NCBI GenBank assembly: GCA_018105865.1
Contig: CM030847.1
Span: forward strand, 12,218,589 to 12,282,588
Length of the DNA stretch: 64,000 bases
Direction of reading: 5' to 3'
Source of the DNA: Metaphire vulgaris
Taxonomy: Eukaryota; Annelida; Clitellata; Crassiclitellata; Megascolecidae
This document shows positions 55,641 to 64,000 of the stretch, piece by piece (within the stretch, counting starts at the first letter, position 1; every line of letters begins with the position of its first letter). Both the position numbers and the translations under genes were made by a program. The notes below the pieces were generated by a model. That model was not told the origin of the DNA. It saw only the letters and a program-made list of their open reading frames with translations, and searched no databases.

Positions 55641-57545
55641 ACTAAATTTAGGTTCGATGTGCGCAGCTAGCGGAAGTGACGGCGATAGATGCTACGGCCA
55701 ACGAAGCGACGGTGATGGACAGCAGCAGAGGACCGGATGGGCTGATAGTGACGATGGAGACTGAGGCAGGTGGGATTGCAGTGACAATGGACGGAACGAA
55801 GGAGAGGGCAATTGACGGTGGCTGATCGACGTTAGACCGGCCGCATAGACAGGCAGTGATGAATGCAGGCTCTGATAGCGAAGGACAATAGACTCATCTT
55901 TGATGGAGGCGTTCAAGACTAAACTTTTACTTAAGACCGACACTTCTTTGACAGTCGAGACGGACAGCGGCAGAGGACTGGGTGGTGGCGGTGACCGACA
56001 GACCGAGGGGTGACAGGCAGTTGAAGCGATGGACGGAGTGACAGAAGAAGCGATGGGTGGAGCGTCAGGCAGCCGAGCAGCCCCTATTAGAGGGATGAAT
56101 GGAGGAAAGGACGATACACAACGGCTGGAAAAGGTGATGGTGAGAGACTGCGCTTCCCTGGTTCGTCCAATGACAGGGCGGCCGACCGGCTGCGTCTGCT
56201 TAATAGCCGCATAGTTAATTTTATCACGCGTTAAGAGGTGGCTGCAGACAGCTGTTGCAAAGTCTGCTTATTCCACGGCGCCCGGTTACCAGGGGTGATT
56301 GGCAAGTGGCTAAGCCGTAGATGAAGTCACTTACCACCGCTAATGACAATACTGTCTGGTGGGTCCCTAGTTTTTCCTTTTGATGGCAAATGGTAGAAAA
56401 TACAGACCAAGTCAAGTCTGCTTAAATGCCCATCATAAAAATTGAAACTCTCATAAAATTTGTCAGTCATGTGAATGAGGTGTGGTTTTTGTGGTTTCGT
56501 AGCTACTATTGTGGAGCAATAAAGTGAAACAGAGCGAATTGAAAGCTGATTAGTTCTGGAGCCCATTTAAAGTGCTAAATGTTTATTGTTTCATACATGC
56601 CGTATTAGAGGCTACTGAATGCATTTCTCAGTGACGCTAGTCATTTTGGCAAACGGAAGTGCATCTAGCTAATGCATCTTAATCCGTGTTACCAGTGTTC
56701 TCACTGTGGAGATTGTTGTCATAGTTGGTTACGTTTGGTAAATATTGTTTCGTTAATAAATAAATAAACCAACAATTATCGGAAGCTGCATTTGTGTCTT
56801 ATAAAGTCGCTGTTGATCGAGTCTCAGTGCATTGTCAGTGAAGGTTGGTCTTGGCTGTGAAGAAAAAGGCCTATCATTTGGTTGCATATGCACCGATGAG
56901 GAAAACTCTGAGCCAAGGAAGGAGACAGACACCTGCCTGTCAGGGCGCGGGGAGTCAGTTTGGTGAATAGACACCGTTGAGGACAAGAGTGGACTGCCTT
57001 CCATTCAGGCACGGTTAACCCAGCTTTCTGGTGAAAGCGCTGAGGAAACAAATAGACGCCGCTGCCCGTCTAGGAGTGAGTGCAGGAGAAACCAAGTGCA
57101 CTAATAAGCCGCAACAGAAGAAAGACATCGCTGCCTGTCTTTAAGGGAGCGGAAGTCGGCCACTTTACTGAAATGAAAAGGCATAATACAAAGTTGAAGC
57201 TGGTGACCGAGAACGTGTATAAAAGTCGCTTGAGGCGCCGAGACCAAGCAGTGGCCAGCGATAAGAAGACCCAAGTTAAGTGCCTCTCAGAAGGGGCCGG
57301 AGCCAGGACGGACAGAGACACATCAGACGAGGAAAATCTGGACCCTGTGTTGAGGGGTGGTCATCTTCAGTAAGCGGCCTGCCCGGCAGCCGCAGACACC
57401 TCGTTTGATGGTTGTGAAGTGGAAAGCGAAACAGACGCCGCTGATCAGGCAGAGTTGGCAGCAGATGGCGATCGGAAAACCGAGCGGGCGTTGAGGGCTG
57501 CCCGACCGCTGGCCGCGCGATGAGACTTTGAGCCGGGGTCGCCAC
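55641..57545. other. Purine-rich, degenerate repeat region of unknown class
   Basis: Two stretches (55660-56120 and 56900-57540) are rich in gacgg/gacag words. Spaced phrases recur, such as agacgccgctgcccgtct, aagacatcgctgcctgtct and cagacgccgctgatcaggc at about 57055, 57123 and 57433. Frames are open on both strands but have no domain. It could be a decayed minisatellite or an unrecognised retroelement leader. A short (TAAA)n run lies near 56754. Confidence 0.35.
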
Positions 57546-58600
57546 AATTTACTATGCTAAAAGTAACATAGATCAAACTAAGTTGATGGTCAAGCATTAA
57601 CTACTAGTCTAAAAAAAGATATATAAGATATAATTCAAATCCTTATCAATCTGATGAAATAATAGAAATTTATATTTGTCACACCCTATATATGTTTAGA
57701 AAAAACCTAATTAGAATGATACAATATTCCTTAAATACATTTATTCATTAGTTCAAAAAACTTATCCAGTTTCAGTTACAGGCCAACTTCAAATTCAATC
57801 AAAATTTCAAAAACTTTATCAATTACATAGTTTACAGATGAATATAGATCACAGCCCCCCTCTACCTTGGTTGACGAGGAGTGTGTTGAGTCAGTAGATA
57901 GTGTCATATAACTTGGCAGCGTTCAATCCTCCAATGAACACTGTCATCAAGACCTGGCCAGAGAACTCTTAGAGCCATCCCTGTGTTTTGTGTTCAGAGG
58001 TTTTGGCAAGATATCTTAAGAAAGAAATCCCTTTACGGACACCCTGAAACCACTTGGCGGTCCCCTAGGGGACTGTGGACCCCAGTATGAGAATCACTCC
58101 CTAGGTGACACTTCAACATATAGCCTTCATCACTGATGGCATAGCTCTGACAGGTGATCCCCTACTTCTGGCAATTGCCACCTCCTTCACCCCTTTGAGG
58201 CTTAACAGGTCAGTTTGTAGAAGAACTAATGGCTAATAAATGCTTAAAAATAAATTGTAAAATTTGAGAAAAATGTAATCAAAAAAGTATACATACACAA
58301 AGAGCAGAGAATTAAAAGGAACAACCACCACATGATAAACAATCACTACTCTTTAGCAATGGCCAGATTCAGTAAGGGCGCTACTCGGTAGTCGCTTGCA
58401 GGCAATGTGCCTGCCTAACAGTTCCGCTTTTCTTGGAAGCTTTATCCACAAGATGGCTATCTGGCACGAGTCATACGTAGAGTTATGGAGGTAGCTGTCA
58501 TCTGAACTGAGTTCAGGTTCATAATCAGGTATTTCAACGTCAAACTGAGACGCGACTCGATTGACTCATTCTGGTACAGTGCTGCCATTATGGTTATGGT
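57546..58600. other. No gene seen; one hAT-like terminus
   Basis: At about 58060-58105 the phrase ctaggggactgtggacccca leading to agtatgagaatcactc looks like a hAT right end. Its partner is not found. Confidence 0.35.
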
Positions 58601-59240
58601 TCTGGACAACTTCTATAGCGCCATAGCATGGCGAAGGCCAAAGTCAAAAGCGCTGTCAACAACGCTGACAAATCAACATGGAATGGAAGATGTTGGTCTT
58701 GAGCAGTGATTCTCAACCTTTATAGTGCCGCGACCCCTTTAACTCAATTCCCCATGGCATGGCGACCCCCAACCGTAAAATTATTTTCGTTCATAATGTG
58801 AACAGCTAAAAATAGGCCTAATAATGCTATGACAATTAAAATGTTTGAAATCACTCTGATTCAATTGTCTCCAATGCCTATCCTCGAATGACATTTATAT
58901 ATTTTTAAAACTAGTAACTACCAGCGGGGAAATTTTGTACAATAACAAGTTGTACGCATCAGAAAAGAGACAACCCCATATTTCAGATGGTTTCAAGCAA
59001 CCCCTGGCAAATTGTCATTCAACCCCCGTTGGGGTCGCGACCCACAGGTTGAGAACCGCTGGTCTTGAGGGAAAGTCCACTCAGATGGTACAAAGAGTTC
59101 GCTGCCATGTTGAAATCGGGCAGTGAGCCTTTCAGAAGGCGGTGTTCCGCAAGAAGACATTCCGTCGAAGAGTCAGCGAAAACGCAGAAAGGATGTTGAG
59201 GGACCGCATGGATGCTGGGAAAAATTCTCCGCGTGGCAAA
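58601..59240 (-). mobile_element. LINE 3' end (minus), split by a hAT MITE
   Basis: The left edge ggttctggacaacttctata plus gcgccatagcatggcgaagg is the reverse complement of a CR1/J-type 3' end (gcgctatagaagttgtcc). Beyond the hAT MITE the LINE-like sequence continues without clear coding motifs. Confidence 0.55.
58704..59061. mobile_element. hAT-like MITE
   Basis: 358 bases. Ends CAGTGATTCTCAACC and (reverse complement) CAGCGGTTCTCAACC, 13 of 15 matching. The 8-bp duplication GTCTTGAG is at 58696-58703 and 59062-59069. gtcgcgaccc words lie near both ends. Confidence 0.93.
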
Positions 59241-59944
59241 AATCAGGCAGCGAATCCTTGAGGGCGGTCATCTGCGAGACAGTAATCCATCGCCGAACTT
59301 GACGGGAAATCAACTGAAGATGGAATTCCGCGCGTGAACTGGAACAGTCTTTGCCCTTTGACTCCGTCGGCTGGCTGGTGGCTTAGATAAATGGCGGGCC
59401 AACCATGCCGACACGGGCGACTTAAAAATCCAATTCGTTCGGCGCAGAGAACCGCAAAGACTATCGCCGACCGCTTCGAAAACAACAGCTAGATGACAAT
59501 CCACATGATTAGTGCAAAGAAATAAGTGCAAGACGTCGGTTAAACCGCCAAGAATGGCGATATTCCAGAGCACGTACAGACATGTGCAAGCAGCCAAAAT
59601 GGCGCTACCGGAAGTATGTGATGTACATGGCGGTCGCTAGTCGGATGCGGTGATTGACAGCGTTGTTGTTACTGTTGGACTTAGCGATTTCGATTTTCGA
59701 GGCGGCTAAACCCTTTCAAGGCTCGAGAATATTACTAGCATCTTCTAATTATGACAATCAATTAGGTGGTTTATGAGATCATTATACATGCGTCGGACTT
59801 AGCGTGCTTAGTTCACATATCTGCATGCAGCCGTCAATTTGGTCCTGGAGTTGACACTTCTGAAAGTTTCACTGGATTGTTGTTGCTGTGTTGTTGCTAC
59901 TTTTTGCACTTGCGGAGATTAAAGACTCTCAAGACAGTAGAACC
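59241..59944. other. Upstream of LINE 'J'; possible 5' untranslated region
   Basis: No domain-bearing frame. The part nearest the LINE (about 59640-59944) may be its 5' untranslated region, but there is no second copy in the window with which to test this. Confidence 0.35.
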
Positions 59945-61220
59945 ATGTTTCAATCGTACACGCGTGCTGACCTACTTGAACTTGGGTCACTTACTCAAGC
60001 GCGGCCCATGGCATCGTTGCGGCGTCGCTTAGATCACCTTTTCTTCAGGCCGCTCTACTGGAGGAGGAGTGGTAGGAGTCAGAGGGCGGGGCAGTGGTGA
60101 CAGAGACCGATCTCTGTCATAGCCCCATACAAACTGTGACAACCTGCTAGAGTGATACAATCAAAGGCTGAGTCTAAATCTAAAGCCTGGTTGGCACTCT
60201 TGTACCCGCAAATGCAACGCCACTCCAATGTACAGGCACGGAAGCTTTGTTTCGGTCTTCAAAACGCACGATCAATTAGCAACAAGCTAGACAGTGTAAT
60301 TGATCTTCTTGAAGACTATCACCTGAATCTTCTAATTTTGACTGAGATGTGGCATGTAGACTCGGACTGCATCATCATTAGGAGACTCAGGGGTTCGGGT
60401 CTGAATGTCATTGAAGCAGCTCGACCCACGACGAATAACACTCGTTGGGATGACACAAATTTCATCAATCACGGAGGCCTGGCCATTATAACGAGATACG
60501 GCATTAGCATTACTAAATTGGATACCAAAATCAGGCCGACAACGTTTGAACACTTATGCTGTAAGGTCGAAAGTGGACAGATGCCTATTATACTAGTGAC
60601 AATCTATCGACCAGGCTCACAGCATGTTTGTGACCTGTTCTTCAAGGAACTCTCCACTTTATTCGAGTCGTTGACTGCCTACAATTGCAAGTTCTACGTT
60701 GTTGGTGACCTTAATATACACCAGGAGAGGCCTGCGGATTGTGACAGTCAGAGATTCAACCAGCTCCTGGATACCTTCGACCTGCAACAACATGTAACAG
60801 AGCCGACTCACGACTTTGGAGGCTTATTGGATGTGGTCATTGCATCCAGAAACTCGGATACAGATGATGTCTCGGTCAAAGAGTCGGGCCTGTCAGACCA
60901 TAAATTTGTTCGCTGGATGACTCAGGCGGCGAATCCCCCGCCAGAGTTTAAAAGAGTGGAGCGGAGGAGCTGGAAGCACTTTAATCTTGATAAATTTATC
61001 TCGCGGCTTAAGGCGTCAGAGCTCGGTTTCCCAGTCGACCCCGGAAAAACAGCATCCGAGCTGGCAGAGTGCTATCAATTGGTGATAACGAGCATCTTAG
61101 ATGAACTGGCTCCAGTGACGGTGATGTCAGTCTGTGTTCGGCCTTACCGTCCTTTCTTAGATGAAGAGTGTTGGCAAGTGCGCCGAGGAGCACGTCGAGC
61201 AGAACACAGGGTAATGACAG
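59945..61220 (+). pseudogene. LINE 'J' AP-type endonuclease domain
   Basis: The frame opens at ATG 59945 (MFQSYTRADLLELGSLTQ), has in-frame TGA at 60098 and 60137, then runs open to 61220. The endonuclease motifs are in order: LQNARSISNKLDS (Asn), LTEMWHVDSD (catalytic Glu), NHGGLAIITR, TIYRPGS, VVGDLNIH (Asp, Asn) and SGLSDHKFV (Ser-Asp-His). All canonical residues of the exonuclease-endonuclease-phosphatase fold used by CR1/L2-type LINEs are visible. The domain nicks target DNA to prime reverse transcription. Two stops separate it from the start, so the copy is not functional as it stands. Confidence 0.88.
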
Positions 61221-61223
61221 GAG

Positions 61224-61519
61224 ATCTTCGCTCCGCTCGAGTCGTGGCGTTAAACTTCATGTTCCTCCTCCATCCAAGACTGCCAAGTTCGGAGAGAGAT
61301 CCTTCACTGGGGTAATCCTAACTTGTGGAACTCTCTTCCTGATGAGACCACCATGGCTGATACTCCCGAGCATTTCATCAAGAGATTAAAAACGCATCTG
61401 TTTAGGTTGGGTTATAGTTGAGATGTTAAAGGTCTTTTGTTGTGGGCCTCAGCCTTGTTACAGCACTATAGAAATTGTCTAGGAATGAATGAATGAATGA
61501 ATGAATGATGAATGAGCTT
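61224..61519 (+). mobile_element. Truncated LINE 'J' 3' end inserted into LINE 'J'
   Basis: Encodes RSSRGVKLHVPPPSKTAKFG ERS and the C-terminal tail in another frame, then ctatagaaattgtctagg and a (TGAA)n tail at 61480-61512. Flanked by acaggag at 61217-61223 and 61520-61526. It interrupts the linker between the endonuclease and the reverse transcriptase. Confidence 0.72.
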
Positions 61520-61526
61520 ACAGGAG

Positions 61527-63735
61527 GAATAAAGACACCATCATAGAAGCTGAGGCACGGAAGTCACGGCGCTCTGCTCTCAAATCCAGGAGGAGTCTTG
61601 TCAAACTGAAAGGCCAGCAATACTGGTGGCGGTCCTTGCATTCAGTTGAGTCGGACAGTAAGGTGTCATTGGAAACTGCTCAACAAGCTACTAGGAGAGG
61701 GTGGCATCGGTGCATGTTCATCCTCCAACTTTAAGGCGGAGGATTTTCATCATTACATTGATGGTAAGATCAACAGCATACGAGGTAGGACGGCCACGGC
61801 TGGACTACGGCAACCTACTCCTCGTATGGCGGACCTTCCCTCGCAACGTACTCGGCTCCTACTATTGAAGAAGTTACCGCCATCGTAATGTCGTCTTCGA
61901 ACAAGTAATGTCACACAGATCCAATGCCGATGTGGCTTCTTAAAGAATCAATTGGGGTGTTGTCGAAGACTGTCAAATTCGGAGAACGTTCATTCTCGCA
62001 CGGAAATCCCCTCCTCTAGAATTCCTTGCTAGACAGCGTGTCGTCTGTTACTTCCTTTGGAGAGTTTGCTAGCAAACTAAAGACGTATTTATTTAATATC
62101 TCGTTTCCACGTTCCTTGTAAAGCACCCTTGACTTTGGCTCATGCTAGGTTACGGCGCTATACAAATTGTCATGAACAATAACTGGCCTCATTTTTGAGG
62201 ACACTTATGTCGATCTCACTTGAAACCGGAAAATTCCCATCAGCTTGGAAGCACGCCATTGTGATTCCACATCTCAAGTGGCCGGGCCTGGATCAATCGG
62301 ACGTATCCAACTACAGACCAGTATCCAACGTACCTTTCCTATCGAAGCTATTAGAAAGGATCGTTAACACGTTAACAAACAACTGGTCGCATTTCTGATC
62401 TCAAATGGCCTGATGCCAAAAGATCAGTCAGCCTATCGACGGGGCCACTCTACGGAGACAGCTATCCTAAGGATCTTTAGCGACATCATCGATGCAATAA
62501 CAAACGGGCATATCGCACTTCTATGCCTACTGGATCTCTTCACCCCGTTCGACACGGTGGACCACGAGATTCTGATTTGGCGGCTAGGCATCCTATGGTC
62601 TGAAGGGCCTGTCCTTGTCTTGGATCAAGAGCTACCTTGCCAACCGAACACAGTCAGTCTGGTGGAACGATTGCATGTCTGACCGGCGTCATGTCTACCA
62701 TGGAGTACCGCAAGGGTCGGTTTTAGGCCCTTTGCTTTTCATCTTATATATTGCTGACATCAGACAGATTATAGAAGCCTTTGGTCTGGAATCACATAGT
62801 TACGCCGATGACGGACAGATATATTCCTCCTGCTTGCCGTCGGACACCGAATTATTACGGGCGCGAATTACCGAGTGCATATCAGCGATTACTATGTGGA
62901 TGGTAGCGAATCAACTAGCCTTAAACCCTGGGAAGATGGAATTCCTATGGGTCTGCACTCCCAGAAGGCAGAATCTAATCAGTCGGACTCTGTTCGTAGT
63001 AGACGACGTCACTATTGTCCCGTCGCCGATGGTGTGTCTTTTGGGAGTTCTTATAGATGAGACGCTGTCCTTCGAAGCCCACATTAATAGCATGATCCGC
63101 TGCTGCCATTACCAACTGCGAAGAATTAAGACGATTTGACAGTATATACCAGCAGGTGCAGCAACACAGCTTGTTCGAGCACTAATACTGTCTAGGATTG
63201 GCTATTGTAATGGCATATTATTCGGTCTCCCAGATCGTCAGTTAAATTGCCTACAGTCGGTGCTAAATCTATCTGCTCAGCTGGTCTTTGGAAGCCGCTG
63301 GAATGAGCATATTAGCCTCTGTAGAGAGACCGCCTTCACTGGCTTCGAGTTCAGGAACACATTGCTTAAAAGCGCTGCTGGCTCACACACCGAGCTTTAC
63401 ACGACCCCTTCTGTCCTGACTACCTAGCCACGCTGGTACAAAGATCCACGGTGAATGAACGATGATCACAGCTACGGTCTGGAAGTCGGGTCCAGCTGCT
63501 TGTCCCTCCTCCACCCAAGACCTCTACGTTCGGTGAAAGATTGGTCACGCGAGGCAATCCGCTCCTATGGAACTCTTTGCCAGATTGCGTGACTAATTCT
63601 GACTCTGTCAGGACTTTTAGAAGGAATCTAAAAACACACTTATTTAACATCGGATATAAGTGCCATGTGTCAAAGCGCTTTTGTCTTTAGCCTAAGCTAT
63701 GTTTACTGCGCTATAAAAATTGTCTAATTAATAAT
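61527..63735 (+). pseudogene. LINE 'J' reverse transcriptase domain
   Basis: Continues the endonuclease copy. Linker NKDTIIEAEARKSRRSALKS and GQQYWWRSL, then an insert (61962-62178). The reverse transcriptase follows: WKHAIVIPHLKWPGLDQSDV, SNYRPVSNVPFLSKLLERIV, DQSAYRRGHSTETAIL, CLLDLFTPFDTVDHEIL (motif A), HGVPQGSVLGPLLFILYIAD, ESHSYADDGQIY (catalytic YADD), ANQLALNPGKMEFLWVCTPR, YQLRRIKTI and degraded C-terminal parts. The end gcgctataaaaattgtctaa is followed by an (ATA)n tail at about 63727. Frameshifts near 62400, 62640 and 63140 and later stops make it inactive, but it is the longest LINE here. Confidence 0.88.
61962..62178 (+). mobile_element. Second truncated LINE 'J' 3' end inserted
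   Basis: Encodes SKTVKFGERSFSHGNPLL, SVSSVTSFGEFASKLKTYLF, then ttacggcgctatacaaattg. On both sides the host reads WLLKESIGVL and TGLIF..TLMSISLETGKF, so a fragment of the family's own 3' end entered its linker/finger region. A target duplication is not clear. Confidence 0.65.
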
Positions 63736-64000
63736 AATACTCTATTTTAAAGTGAAATCCCATATCCGGAAAACAAGAATCAAAGGTCCTTTGACCAGAC
63801 ATGGTTTTAGTACAATTTCTAAAATCAAACTTTCTGGTCTTTTCGGAGACAGAAAAAAATAAATACTGTAACATCTAGATTATAATGCACACGGTTTACT
63901 GGGGTACAGATCAAAAGATGTTTATCATAAATATAATGCTCACCCTAAAATTGCTAAACTCAGTAACTATCTACTTGACCACCAGCAGACTTAATCCTTT
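63736..64000. other. Right edge, short unassigned open stretch
   Basis: After the LINE tail, about 38 codons at 63748-63864 are open on the plus strand (KSHIRKTRIKGPLTRHGFST then SKIKLSGLFGDRKK, stop). It looks like a basic peptide but matches nothing I know. The window ends soon after. Confidence 0.25.

Noticed and set aside
56029..57545. Overlapping 60-97-residue frames on both strands
   Set aside because: Purine-biased repeat DNA. No motif, no consistent frame and no splice structure I could support.

Overview
This window is animal DNA, most likely from a marine invertebrate. The species cannot be named from the sequence. It carries multi-clade non-LTR retrotransposons (CR1/L2-like and RTE-like LINEs), many hAT DNA transposons, piggyBac-like, Tc1/mariner-like and Mutator-like elements, a Helitron-like element, a probable tRNA-type SINE, long microsatellites and a TTAGGG-type interstitial telomere block. 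I found no convincing host gene, no rRNA and no canonical tRNA. Every open frame with a recognisable domain belongs to a mobile element.

Layout. 0.2-5.4 kb: a hAT shell (8-bp target duplication) holds a second hAT-like element, which holds a third hAT and an RTE-like LINE with a (CAT)n tail. 5.5-9.5 kb: a GC-rich/AT-rich composite repeat, retroelement tails, a dead hAT transposase, a 0.5-kb pentanucleotide array and a reverse-transcriptase scrap. 9.7-26.6 kb: one CR1-like LINE split by about 15 kb of nested insertions, namely a small hAT MITE, inside it a hAT with its own truncated transposase, and inside that Mutator-like, hAT, TA-target, Tc1 and LINE insertions plus a 2.7-kb foldback element. 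26.6-30.2 kb: AT-rich, mostly featureless. 30.2-34.4 kb: an RTE-like LINE split by a 3.3-kb hAT with a nearly intact transposase. 34.4-41.6 kb: Helitron-like element, LINE-H copies, RTE fragments, a piggyBac-like element, small hATs and a SINE. 41.7-48.1 kb: a five-deep nest. 48.7-51.7 kb: a hAT with two internal insertions. 51.8-59 kb: L2/CR1-like scraps and gene-free DNA. 59.9-63.7 kb: the most complete LINE, with endonuclease and reverse transcriptase, interrupted by short 3' fragments of its own family.

How it fits together. Most insertions are delimited by terminal repeats plus target-site duplications read directly from the sequence (8 bp for hAT, TTAA for piggyBac, TA for mariner-like, 9-10 bp for Mutator-like). 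The order of insertion can therefore be reconstructed and the interrupted reading frames rejoined across the inserts. Coding capacity is decayed throughout. Possible recent sources of activity are the hAT transposase at 31.1-32.9 kb (one frameshift) and the clean 3' reverse-transcriptase fragment at 42.5-43.1 kb.
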